NCBI GenBank assembly: GCA_003565555.1
Contig: PXBH01000026.1
Coordinates: forward strand, 1-34,353
Length of the DNA: 34,353 nucleotides
Source of the DNA: Cryomorphaceae bacterium
GTDB lineage: Bacteria; Bacteroidota; Bacteroidia; Flavobacteriales_D; Cryomorphaceae
Direction of reading: 5' to 3'
Every line of letters begins with the position of its first letter. The first letter of the stretch is position 1. Positions 16,046 through 23,956 of the stretch are shown in pieces. The notes beneath the pieces are model-generated. The model was not told the origin of the DNA, did no database searches, and saw nothing but the letters and a program-made list of their open reading frames with translations. A program made the position numbers and the translations under genes.

Positions 16046-18946
16046 GTGAAAAAGATATTGTCCGTTTTACAATTAGCCCTGCTTGTGCTGCCCGCTTTCT
16101 CGCCCCTGAGTGCGCAAATGGCTTACCGGGGACTGCCCGTAACGGAAAACATCAGCAGAACCGATTACCGCGCGGGTACACAAAACTGGGCGATCTTACA
16201 AGATGAGCGCGGCTTTGTTTATGTGGGAAACAACAAGGGGCTGCTGGAATTCGACGGTGCAGGTACGCGTCTTTACCCTCTTCCTAACCGAACCATCGTA
16301 CGAAGCTTAAAGCTCGGAGAAGAAAACATAATCTTTACAGGAGGTCAGAATGAATTCGGGTTTTTCGAAAAATCTCCTTCGGGATCAATGGCATTTCATT
16401 CCCTGAAGCACCTTTTGCCTGCCGAAGCACCTGCCTTCGATGACGTGTGGAAAATATTCGACCGCGGTTCGGACGTTTTGTTTTGTACGGAAAAAGCCGT
16501 TTTTGCCGTGAGTGATTCGTCTGCAAGGGTAATTCTTCCGCTCGGAGACCGGTTTGAAAATTTCTTTTTTCTTCGCGGCCGTGCCTATTTTCAGGATTCC
16601 GATAAAGGATTGCTGGTTCTGAATAACGGCAATCTCGATCTTGTCAGCGACAGACCGGAGTTGAGCGACGACCGCATCGCCTCCTTGCTGCCCCACGGGG
16701 CAGGAGATCTGCTGATCATTACCGCCGCACAGGGCAATTTTTTGCTCGGGGAAGACGGAACCTTTCGGCCGAGATATACGGAGCTTTCTGAGTTTTGTGC
16801 GCGCCACAGGGCCTACAGCGCGATAAGAACTTCTGAGGGAAATTATGCCGTTGGCACCGCGGGCGACGGCCTCGCAGTAGCTGATTCTTCGGGACGGATA
16901 CTGAAACGGTACAACCGTGAAACGAATTTACAAAACAATACAGTGCTTGCCTTGGCCGAGGACCGTCAAGGGAATATTTGGCTCGGATTGGACAACGGGA
17001 TTTCCGTGATCGCCGAAAGGTCGCCTTTCGGCTTTTTGGGCGCGGAGTCCGGTGTGAAAGGCACGGGTTACACTTCTCTGGTTATTGACGACAGATTGCT
17101 CTTGGGCACCAATCAGGGCCTCTACGAAGAAAATGCGCCCATCGATGCGGGCACTCCGCTTTTCTCTCCCGTTTTTCCCGTCTCGGGGCAGATATGGAGC
17201 ATTGATCATTGGGGTGACTACGTGATTATTTCCGGACACGAATGCGCTTATCGATGGCATCGAGGTGTTACTGAACGGATAGAAGGAATGCGCGGAGTGT
17301 GGAAGACCTCTCCGTTGAACGGCAAAAGTGACCGTTTGTTGGCGGGTACGTACAACGGTCTCTATTTACTGGTTCAAGATCATGAACGGAATGCAGGTTT
17401 TCGCGCCGAACGTGTAGAGGGAAGCCCCGCGGAATCTGCGCGAATTTTCGAACAGGACGGTGAGGGTTACGTGTGGGTATCGCATGCATATAAAGGACTT
17501 TACAGGATTGCCCTCTCAGAAGACGGCAGGTCTGTAGACCGGATTAAAATGTACGGTCCGGAGCAGGGATTGCCCGATGAGCTCTTTGTCAATGTGGCCA
17601 AACTGCGATCTGAAATTGTGGTGACCGGGCCCTTGGGCATTTACCGCTACAATCGGATTGCTGACCGTTTCGAACACCATTCCGACCTCGAGGAGTTGAT
17701 CGGACATGGCCGAAATGTACACCGCCTCATCGAGGATGAAGCGGGCAGAATTTGGTTTTCCGTAGATGAGGAGTTCGGCGCTGTGGTCTACGGCGGGGAA
17801 GAACCGGAAAAACTTTATTTTAACCAGCTGCATCCCCTGCTGGTAGACGGATTCGAGCATTTACAGTCCTTGCCTGACGGAAAGATACTGGTCGGTGCTG
17901 AAGAGGGGTTCATTCTGTTTAATCCCGATGCGGCTCCCGGCACAGGTTTTTCTTTTCCGCTTTACCTGCGCGCCCATATCTCCGCAGGTGATGCCGATTC
18001 TACGGTATTTGCCGGGAACGATGTCACCGGCGGAATCGAGGTACCGGAATTTCCATACAAGCTCAATGATTTCCGCTTTGAATTTACCGCACCGTTTTTC
18101 GGTGAGGGTGACAAACTCAAGTACAGTTATCAGCTCATCGGATTTGATCAGGCCCCGTCTGCCTTCACGGATGAAAACAAAAAGGAATACTCCTACCTCC
18201 CTCAGGGAAAGTACACCTTCCGGGTTACCGCCCTCAATCCTTACGGTGTGGAAAGTGACCCTGTAGCATACACCTTTCGCATACTTCCGCCTTGGTATGC
18301 TTCTTTATATGCCAAAGTGGCCTACGCCCTGATTGTGGTGGTGGGCGTTGTATTTCTTTTCCTCGCGGTCTCGCGCAGGGAGAAAAAGAGAACAGAAGCC
18401 TTTAAGCTTGAGCAAACGGAAAAGCTCAAGCGAAAAGAAGATGAGTACCGCAAAGAGGTGGAGCGCTCAGAGCTGGAGCTCACAGAGTTGAGAAATGAAA
18501 AATTGCGTTCTGACATCAACCACAAGACCAGTCAGCTCGCTTCGGCCACCATGCACCTCGTGCAGAAGACTGAAATTTTGCGGAAGCTCAAAGATGATTT
18601 GAAAAAATTGCGGAGCGAAGCACCTGACGGTCTGAGCCGAAAAATAACCAATTTGGAGCGCACCATAGAGCGAGACATTCAGTTGGACAACAACTGGGAG
18701 CAATTTGAAGTCTACTTTGATCAGGTACACGAGAATTTTTTCAAACGCCTGCGGCAGAAATTTCCCGAACTCACGCCCAAAGACCAAAAACTCTGCGCTT
18801 ACCTCCGCATGAATTTGACCACAAAGGAAATCGCTCCCTTACTCAATATTTCGGTCAGGGGGGTGGAGATCAGCCGCTATCGCCTCAGAAAGAAATTGGA
18901 TATCGACAGTGATGTCAACCTCACCGAATTCATCACGGAGGTGTAA
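16046..18946 (+). CDS. Transmembrane one-component regulator: Reg_prop propeller, Y_Y_Y, LuxR-type HTH
   Basis: This 966-residue sensor and transcription factor probably controls the flanking glycan genes. A signal peptide (~1-23, LSA-Q) is followed by a long periplasmic beta-propeller region (~30-635) with Reg_prop-like repeats (QNWAILQDERGFVYVGNN, EDRQGNIWLGLDNGI, EDEAGRIWFSVDEE). A Y_Y_Y domain lies at ~638-750 (KYSYQLIGFD, YSYLPQGKYTFRV), one membrane helix at ~757-777, a charged coiled coil at ~779-890, and a C-terminal HTH at ~905-960 (LTPKDQKLCAYLRM, TTKEIAPLLNISVRGVE, RYRLRKKL). No histidine-kinase or receiver domain is present, so DNA binding is coupled straight to the membrane sensor. 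The frame is open from a TTG at 16010; GTG at 16046 gives a typical MKKI-type signal peptide and follows AGGAG, so it is preferred (GTG 16031 is possible). It converges on the GH16 gene downstream with an 11-bp gap. Confidence 0.92.
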   Translation: MKKILSVLQLALLVLPAFSPLSAQMAYRGLPVTENISRTDYRAGTQNWAILQDERGFVYVGNNKGLLEFDGAGTRLYPLPNRTIVRSLKLGEENIIFTGGQNEFGFFEKSPSGSMAFHSLKHLLPAEAPAFDDVWKIFDRGSDVLFCTEKAVFAVSDSSARVILPLGDRFENFFFLRGRAYFQDSDKGLLVLNNGNLDLVSDRPELSDDRIASLLPHGAGDLLIITAAQGNFLLGEDGTFRPRYTELSEFCARHRAYSAIRTSEGNYAVGTAGDGLAVADSSGRILKRYNRETNLQNNTVLALAEDRQGNIWLGLDNGISVIAERSPFGFLGAESGVKGTGYTSLVIDDRLLLGTNQGLYEENAPIDAGTPLFSPVFPVSGQIWSIDHWGDYVIISGHECAYRWHRGVTERIEGMRGVWKTSPLNGKSDRLLAGTYNGLYLLVQDHERNAGFRAERVEGSPAESARIFEQDGEGYVWVSHAYKGLYRIALSEDGRSVDRIKMYGPEQGLPDELFVNVAKLRSEIVVTGPLGIYRYNRIADRFEHHSDLEELIGHGRNVHRLIEDEAGRIWFSVDEEFGAVVYGGEEPEKLYFNQLHPLLVDGFEHLQSLPDGKILVGAEEGFILFNPDAAPGTGFSFPLYLRAHISAGDADSTVFAGNDVTGGIEVPEFPYKLNDFRFEFTAPFFGEGDKLKYSYQLIGFDQAPSAFTDENKKEYSYLPQGKYTFRVTALNPYGVESDPVAYTFRILPPWYASLYAKVAYALIVVVGVVFLFLAVSRREKKRTEAFKLEQTEKLKRKEDEYRKEVERSELELTELRNEKLRSDINHKTSQLASATMHLVQKTEILRKLKDDLKKLRSEAPDGLSRKITNLERTIERDIQLDNNWEQFEVYFDQVHENFFKRLRQKFPELTPKDQKLCAYLRMNLTTKEIAPLLNISVRGVEISRYRLRKKLDIDSDVNLTEFITEV

Positions 18947-18957
18947 ACCCGCGGTGA

Positions 18958-20307
18958 TTATTGTTTCATGAACTTGAAGCGACGTTCCTCACCTCCCGCG
19001 GTAAGCACACCGAGGAAATATGTTCCCGGCGAAAGATTCGAAACGTGCAGGGAAACCTGACTCCCGGGAGCTTTTGCCGACCGGACCTGTCGCCCGTTTA
19101 CATCGAAGATTGCGATGCTTCTTTCGGCAATGCTTTCGCCGAATTCGACATTGAGAACGGCCGTGGTCGGCACGGGAAAAAGTCGAATTTCCGGACGGTC
19201 GTCTGTTCCGGCACTGAGCCCGCTCTTTTCAAAAATTCTGATGTAGTCCACCTCCATCACTGCGGGAAACGCGGTGGTGAAGTCGGGGCTTCCGGGCCAG
19301 TTTCCTCCCACTGCCACATTGAGCAGCAGGAAAAAGGGTTGGGTGAAGATGGGCTGGGTATTGTCATTCAACGAAAAGGGAAAATGAAAATAGGGTTGAT
19401 CATTGATTAGATAGGTCACGCCCTCTTCATCCCAATCGGCACCGTATACATTCCATTCTTCCGCCTCAAGGGGGGCGGTTTTCGTTTCGTAGGTGTGTCC
19501 GAAACCGTTGAACCAGTGTATGGCCGAGTTGGTCAGGGGTTCATTGTTGACATGCTCCATCACATCCATTTCCCCGCAATGGGGCCAGCCTACTTCTTCA
19601 AAATTTGCTCCCATCATCCAGAATGCGGGCCAGATTCCCTGTCCGAGCGGAACCTTGATCCGGGCTTCGATTTTTCCGTAAAGGAATTCCATCTTGCCCA
19701 GGGTGCGTATCCTGGCCGAGGTGTAATCCGCTCCCCCCACATTTTCTTCCCGCGCAGTGATTTTTAGTGTTCCGTTGCTCACTTCGAGGTTATTCGGCGA
19801 TGAGGTGTACATCTGGAGTTCGTTGTTTCCCCAGCCGTGGCTGCCGAACTCATGCGACCAGGTGTCGGTGTCGAGCGCGTTGCCCTCAAATTCCTCAGAC
19901 CAGTTCAACACCCAGATGTCGTCATCGGGAACGAGGCAGTCGGAGCAGAGCCCCCAACACACCATATCAAGCACCATATCACCCGACACATTCAGGGTGC
20001 GGTTGTGAAAAGTGCCGTCGGTGGCGATGCATTGGGTTTCATAGCTCAATTCTTCCTCACCTGCCCAGTTGTCGAAAGAGAACTTGTACTGTATGGGGCC
20101 GTCGGGAATATCGACGGTCACTTCCCAGATATTGTCACCGTCGGGATCGCTCATGGCGTTGCAGTTTCCGCACCAACCGTTGAACGTGCCGTTCACTTCC
20201 GGGGTCTCGAAGCCTGCGAAGCCCGCCATATTCAACTTAAAAGTGACATTTCCGGCATGCGCTGAAAACAAGAAGGCAAAGGAGATCAAAAAGGCGGGGA
20301 ATTTCAT
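18958..20307 (-). CDS. GH16 beta-glucanase with N-terminal FNGW domain and T9SS sorting domain
   Basis: This 449-residue secreted enzyme has a signal peptide at 1-18 (SAHA-GN). Residues ~20-124 are a small beta domain with TPEVNGTFNGWCGNC, DGDNIWEVTVDIPDG and IQYKFSFDNW, a layout like the CBM48/CBM20 starch-binding fold but Cys-rich; its ligand is unknown. The GH16 domain spans ~130-365: WSEEFEGNALD, HGWGNNELQMYT, LYGKIEARIKVP, GIWPAFWMMG, active site GEMDVMEH (Glu246, Asp248, Glu251), VDYIRIFE. Residues ~375-449 are a T9SS type A domain (RLFPVPTT, FDVNGRQV, LSPGTYFLGV, RRFKFMKQ). An upstream TTG would extend the frame to 20367, overlapping the GH-A gene, but ATG at 20307 opens directly onto the signal peptide and is chosen. 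It lies 56 bp downstream of the GH-A gene and is probably co-transcribed with it. Confidence 0.92.
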   Translation of the reverse strand: MKFPAFLISFAFLFSAHAGNVTFKLNMAGFAGFETPEVNGTFNGWCGNCNAMSDPDGDNIWEVTVDIPDGPIQYKFSFDNWAGEEELSYETQCIATDGTFHNRTLNVSGDMVLDMVCWGLCSDCLVPDDDIWVLNWSEEFEGNALDTDTWSHEFGSHGWGNNELQMYTSSPNNLEVSNGTLKITAREENVGGADYTSARIRTLGKMEFLYGKIEARIKVPLGQGIWPAFWMMGANFEEVGWPHCGEMDVMEHVNNEPLTNSAIHWFNGFGHTYETKTAPLEAEEWNVYGADWDEEGVTYLINDQPYFHFPFSLNDNTQPIFTQPFFLLLNVAVGGNWPGSPDFTTAFPAVMEVDYIRIFEKSGLSAGTDDRPEIRLFPVPTTAVLNVEFGESIAERSIAIFDVNGRQVRSAKAPGSQVSLHVSNLSPGTYFLGVLTAGGEERRFKFMKQ

Positions 20308-20363
20308 CAATGTAAATGGGATGCTTAATTGTGAAAGGAAAAAGGCAGACCTGACCGGAGGGT

Positions 20364-21674
20364 TCAAAGTTCGCCGCTGACGAAAAACGGGATGTTCGCC
20401 ACCGCAGCCTTTCCCTGGCCATCACCCACATAGCAAAAGAGGCGGTAAGGACCTTCTTTCCGGGGCGTACGGAACATCAGGATGTGCGGATCTCCGGTCT
20501 CTCGCCTTCTGAAATCGACCGACTCAGGCCGTGACTCCGCATCTCCTCCCGACTTGATATCGGTACTTTCGGGAAGGATTTCCCACTTGTAAGTGATCGG
20601 ATCTCCGTCGGGATCTTCGGCCTCGACCATGGCAGTGATGTAGGTGCTCGGCTGCACATATACACTTTCGTAGCGCCCTTTGCCCTCAATGGAAATGTCA
20701 TGCAGGGTAGGGGCCCTGTTTTCGGGATAGGATCCCGTCCACACGTACTGCAGCACATCGGTCACTTCGGTCTCCCGCCCGTCTTCCAAGAATACGCCAT
20801 ACCAGGTCGGGGTGGTTTCTTGCTTTTGTCCCCAAAGGAACACGTATGAGCCGATGCACATTTCCGGATCGCTTGCGATGCCTTGTTGGTAGCGTTTTTT
20901 ATACGAGGCCGCTTTCTCGCGGCTTGTCTGTTCAACGGGAGCACCCCATTCTGTCTTGGGCACTTCCCAGTGGCCGCTGGGCCCCCACTCGGCGATGATG
21001 TAGGGCTTTTCCCAGCCGTAGCTTCGTATCTCTTTGTCGATGCCGATCAGCCCCGCGTAAGTATTGATGCCGAGAATGTCGATGTGGGGAGCCCGCTCCT
21101 GAATAAGCTGCACTTCGGCCACGTCAATTCCCGCGGTCACGGTCATGGTGGGGTGGTTGCCGTCCACTTCATGCACCATCTTGGCGATGTCGTTGATGGC
21201 ATTCCATACCTTGAAGTCGGAATAAAACAAATCGTTTTCATTGCCGATTCCCCATAAGAGTATGGCCGGGTGGTCTTTGTATTTTTTTACTACTTCCGTA
21301 AAAGCTTCCAGCTGAGCTTTCACGGCTTTCCCGTCATTGTAGTCAAATCCCTGTCTTTCCACGCCTACCCAAAGGCCGAATACCACGGACAGGCCCTTTT
21401 CGTGCGCTTTATCCAGTACATTAATTGCCTCTTCGGCACCCCAAGTTCGTATGGAATTTGCGCCGTATTCGACGGCTTTGTCCAGTCTTGTTTGTCCGCC
21501 GACGCCTATAATGTAGTAGGGCTCACCTCCGCGGTAGAGCTGCCAGTTGCCCGGTTCACCGCGCAATTCGGTTTTAATCGGTCCTTCGAATTGTGTGCCC
21601 GACTTGTGCTGACTGAAAAGTGCGGTTGAAAAAAGAATGACTGCGGTAAAGAGAAGGGGCTGAAGAAGACGCAT
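20364..21674 (-). CDS. Secreted clan GH-A glycosidase, family unassigned, with C-terminal Ig-like domain
   Basis: This 436-residue protein has a signal peptide (~1-21). A TIM-barrel-like domain (~30-325) resembles the catalytic barrel of GH2 enzymes but lacks the GH2 jelly-roll domains. Key segments are NSIRTWGAEEA (73-83), HPAILLWGIGNEND (135-148; acid/base candidate Glu146), MTVTAGIDVAE, ILGINTYAG and KPYIIAEWGPSGHWE (223-237; nucleophile candidate Glu229). The order of the two glutamates, on strands 4 and 7, is that of clan GH-A. Residues ~335-434 look like an Ig/PKD-type beta domain (EAEDPDGDPITYKWEI). GH158 and other GH-A endo-beta-1,3-glucanases are possible relatives, but I cannot assign it. 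It has its own -7 box at 21699-21706 and is followed by the T9SS GH16 gene, so activity on the same beta-glucan is likely. Confidence 0.82.
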   Translation of the reverse strand: MRLLQPLLFTAVILFSTALFSQHKSGTQFEGPIKTELRGEPGNWQLYRGGEPYYIIGVGGQTRLDKAVEYGANSIRTWGAEEAINVLDKAHEKGLSVVFGLWVGVERQGFDYNDGKAVKAQLEAFTEVVKKYKDHPAILLWGIGNENDLFYSDFKVWNAINDIAKMVHEVDGNHPTMTVTAGIDVAEVQLIQERAPHIDILGINTYAGLIGIDKEIRSYGWEKPYIIAEWGPSGHWEVPKTEWGAPVEQTSREKAASYKKRYQQGIASDPEMCIGSYVFLWGQKQETTPTWYGVFLEDGRETEVTDVLQYVWTGSYPENRAPTLHDISIEGKGRYESVYVQPSTYITAMVEAEDPDGDPITYKWEILPESTDIKSGGDAESRPESVDFRRRETGDPHILMFRTPRKEGPYRLFCYVGDGQGKAAVANIPFFVSGEL

Positions 21675-21698
21675 ATTTTTTTTGTTTGCGGATTACAA

Positions 21699-21706
21699 CA
21701 AATTTA
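21699..21706 (-). promoter_or_regulatory. -7 promoter box for GH-A glycosidase gene
   Basis: The minus strand reads TAAATTTG, matching TAnnTTTG and identical to the box before the laminarinase gene. It lies 24 bp before the ATG at 21674, predicting a leader under 20 nt. No clear -33 element is seen. Confidence 0.5.
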
Positions 21707-21727
21707 GTGAAGGCTGACGGGTATGGG

Positions 21728-21740
21728 TGTACTTTGTACA
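21728..21740. promoter_or_regulatory. 13-bp palindrome TGTACTTTGTACA, candidate operator
   Basis: Perfect 5-bp arms TGTAC/GTACA flank TTT in the divergent region between the GH-A and beta-barrel genes. A further half-site, TGTACTTG, is at 21758-21765. It lies just upstream of the minus-strand -7 box, where an activator or repressor could sit. Confidence 0.35.
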
Positions 21741-21833
21741 AGAATCCGACAGATGATGTACTTGTGATGCGGCTGTTTTTTTTTAGATGTAGTGATGATG
21801 TAGTAATTAAGTTTCGGCGAAAACTTGCGTAGT

Positions 21834-21841
21834 TAATTTTG
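21834..21841 (+). promoter_or_regulatory. -7 promoter box for beta-barrel/lipoprotein operon
   Basis: TAATTTTG matches TAnnTTTG 33 bp before the ATG at 21875, predicting a leader of ~27 nt. Within that leader TGCATT (21848-21853) is complementary to AATGCA (21874-21879), which contains the start codon, so a weak start-masking hairpin is possible. Confidence 0.5.
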
Positions 21842-21874
21842 CCGAGTGCATTTATTAACGCGATTTAACGATTA

Positions 21875-23950
21875 ATGCAAATGTTTACAGTTCCGACAAA
21901 ATTGATCCGCGATCTGTGCAATAAGCGCAATATTCTTCTTTGCGCTGTGTTCGCGTTTATATGTGTCGGAAGTACATTTACGGCCGTCGGTCAGACTCCT
22001 GACACGGCGATTGCCGAGGGCGACACAACGGATACCGCACCGTCTCCGCTCGACTGGAACAATTTCCACACCATCGCGGGTATCGCATACGATGAAGGTT
22101 TCGTGAGGGAAAAAATGCAGCGCCCTGACCAAAAACTTACCGTTTTCGGTTATTATCGCTTCTTCGGTTACGGCCGAAATATGACGACGCCTTTTCCCAA
22201 TCTTGCGCCTTTTGAAAAAGCTTATTCCGTGGGTGACGGATACCGCGAGCCCATGCTTTCACTGAATGTGGTGGGGCGTCCCACACCCAACACGACGTTC
22301 GGTTCAGAACTTTACATGTTTACCCCGTATCTGGGCACTTATTTGGATGGCAACGACTTTACCACCAACCTCGGGATCAATTTTTACGGAAATTTCCGTA
22401 CGGACTACGGTAATTTCGGTATTCGGGCGGGAGGTATACACTGGTACAACCTCAGTTCATTTACCATCGGTCTTTTTCAGGTTTTGGACCGCTTTACGAT
22501 TTTTGACCGGACGCCCTGGGAAGGTATTGACAACACGGTCAGGTACGATAACTACTTTAATACAGGAGTAGCGGCCGCAGGTGATTTGCGCTGGAACAAT
22601 CAAGCCTTCCAAGGCTTGATTCTCAACGGCGGTTCTTTGCCCTTGGACTTTGCTTTTGACATTTTCTGGGGAAGGACCCAACCGGCTTCGGGGCTTCCCG
22701 GCGGTCTTGAAGACCCCTTCTTTATGCCTCAAAACCTCGCCGGGGGTCAGGTGCCCAATTACCTCGGCATGGCGGGAACGGCGCGAAGCCTTCCGAGCAT
22801 CGTGTCGGGGGGTAAGCTCGAAAAAACATTCGGCGCTGCGAAGGATCAGAAAATCGGGTACAACATGTTCAGAAGTGCTTCGGTGCTTGACAGCATTCAG
22901 CAAACACAGCGGGTGTATCAGATTCACACCATGACCCTCGACCTGAACGTGGCCGATATCAACATCACGGGCGAACTCGGAGCGGGAGCGTACCGCAGCC
23001 CTACATATCAAGAGCAGTGGGGTGAGGCGCTGATGCTGCGTTTCTATCTCCCGGAGAAGTACACGGGTGTTCCGATGGATTTTCAGGTGTATCAAATCAG
23101 CCCCGATTTTTTCAATCAGAACGGAGAGATTTTCACCAACGGCAACCCCGCTATCGTAAACGATATCGGTTTGATACCGGGCGCGCTCGGTGCGGGGGGG
23201 CAAATTTCGCAAGTCAACCAATTGGTGCACAACCGCAGAGGAGTGAATGCCAATGCCCGTTTCGAAAAGGGAATCTTCAAATTTAACGTGGGCTGGGGCA
23301 TCGCCCATGAAATGGAAGCCCTTTCGAGCTCGCTGACCTATCTGCACAGGGTGAACGGACTGGCGCTCTCTCGGGTGTACAATCCTTTTCCGGAAGGAGC
23401 CGTGGCACCTACGCGTTTCGGACCCTACAACAGGATGATTTCCTTCTTCAGAGGCGTTTCGGAAGTGGTCAATGTTACCGATGTCGATCCCGCTACGGGT
23501 GAAGCGCTGTCACGGAAGTGGTACAACAGCGTCGATCTCCAGGCGAAACTGAGCACCGAATTGTTGGGAAAAAGCTTCTATGTCTTCTACCTCGGTACCA
23601 TCGGCTCTGCCGAATCTCAGGCCTCCCCGATACCGAGCATCGGTGAGAACACCTACCTGTTCACCCAAGCCCACGAATTTGATATCTACTACGAGATTTT
23701 TCCGAAGTTTTTGTTTACCGGCTATTTCGGTGTAGAAACTGCGCGCGGCGGGAGATTCACAGATTTCGGTGAAAACCAAACGCCCCGCGACCAGTTCGGA
23801 ACGGGCATCGGTATCGGCTTCGACTGGGCCGTGGCCGAAAACGCGGGCATCTATGTGAGGCACCGATGGATGGACTACCGCGACCGCAGCTTCATTGAGG
23901 ATAGATATGCGGGTCGCGAAATCACGATTGAATTAAAAACCTTTTTCTGA
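21875..23950 (+). CDS. Predicted outer-membrane beta-barrel protein, first of a pair
   Basis: This 691-residue protein is not assigned to a family. A signal peptide with a long basic N-region (hydrophobic core NILLCAVFAFICVG, cleavage near AVGQ) is followed by a body rich in alternating aromatic/polar strands separated by Gly/Asn/Asp turns, such as KLTVFGYYRFFGYG, FGSELYMFTPYLGT, NFGIRAGGIHWYN and ITGELGAGAY. It ends in phenylalanine (ITIELKTFF), the usual signature for BAM-inserted barrels. There is no N-terminal plug, TonB box or carboxypeptidase-like domain, so it is not SusC. It starts a four-gene operon (gaps 6, 17 and 5 bp) with a second barrel and two lipoproteins. A porin-like or export/assembly role for glycan is inferred from context only. 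Confidence 0.82.
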   Translation: MQMFTVPTKLIRDLCNKRNILLCAVFAFICVGSTFTAVGQTPDTAIAEGDTTDTAPSPLDWNNFHTIAGIAYDEGFVREKMQRPDQKLTVFGYYRFFGYGRNMTTPFPNLAPFEKAYSVGDGYREPMLSLNVVGRPTPNTTFGSELYMFTPYLGTYLDGNDFTTNLGINFYGNFRTDYGNFGIRAGGIHWYNLSSFTIGLFQVLDRFTIFDRTPWEGIDNTVRYDNYFNTGVAAAGDLRWNNQAFQGLILNGGSLPLDFAFDIFWGRTQPASGLPGGLEDPFFMPQNLAGGQVPNYLGMAGTARSLPSIVSGGKLEKTFGAAKDQKIGYNMFRSASVLDSIQQTQRVYQIHTMTLDLNVADINITGELGAGAYRSPTYQEQWGEALMLRFYLPEKYTGVPMDFQVYQISPDFFNQNGEIFTNGNPAIVNDIGLIPGALGAGGQISQVNQLVHNRRGVNANARFEKGIFKFNVGWGIAHEMEALSSSLTYLHRVNGLALSRVYNPFPEGAVAPTRFGPYNRMISFFRGVSEVVNVTDVDPATGEALSRKWYNSVDLQAKLSTELLGKSFYVFYLGTIGSAESQASPIPSIGENTYLFTQAHEFDIYYEIFPKFLFTGYFGVETARGGRFTDFGENQTPRDQFGTGIGIGFDWAVAENAGIYVRHRWMDYRDRSFIEDRYAGREITIELKTFF

Positions 23951-23956
23951 TGCGGG

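Noticed and set aside
16046-18946. Hybrid two-component system regulator
   Set aside because: The propeller and Y_Y_Y parts fit, but no HisKA, HATPase, receiver or AraC domain follows the membrane helix; a coiled coil and LuxR-type HTH do.
22457-23347. 296-codon minus-strand open frame
   Set aside because: It is antisense within the first beta-barrel gene and its product lacks any recognisable pattern.
21875-23950. Possible SusC/TonB-dependent receptor
   Set aside because: No TonB box, plug domain or carboxypeptidase-like domain is visible, and the length is well below SusC (about 1000 residues).
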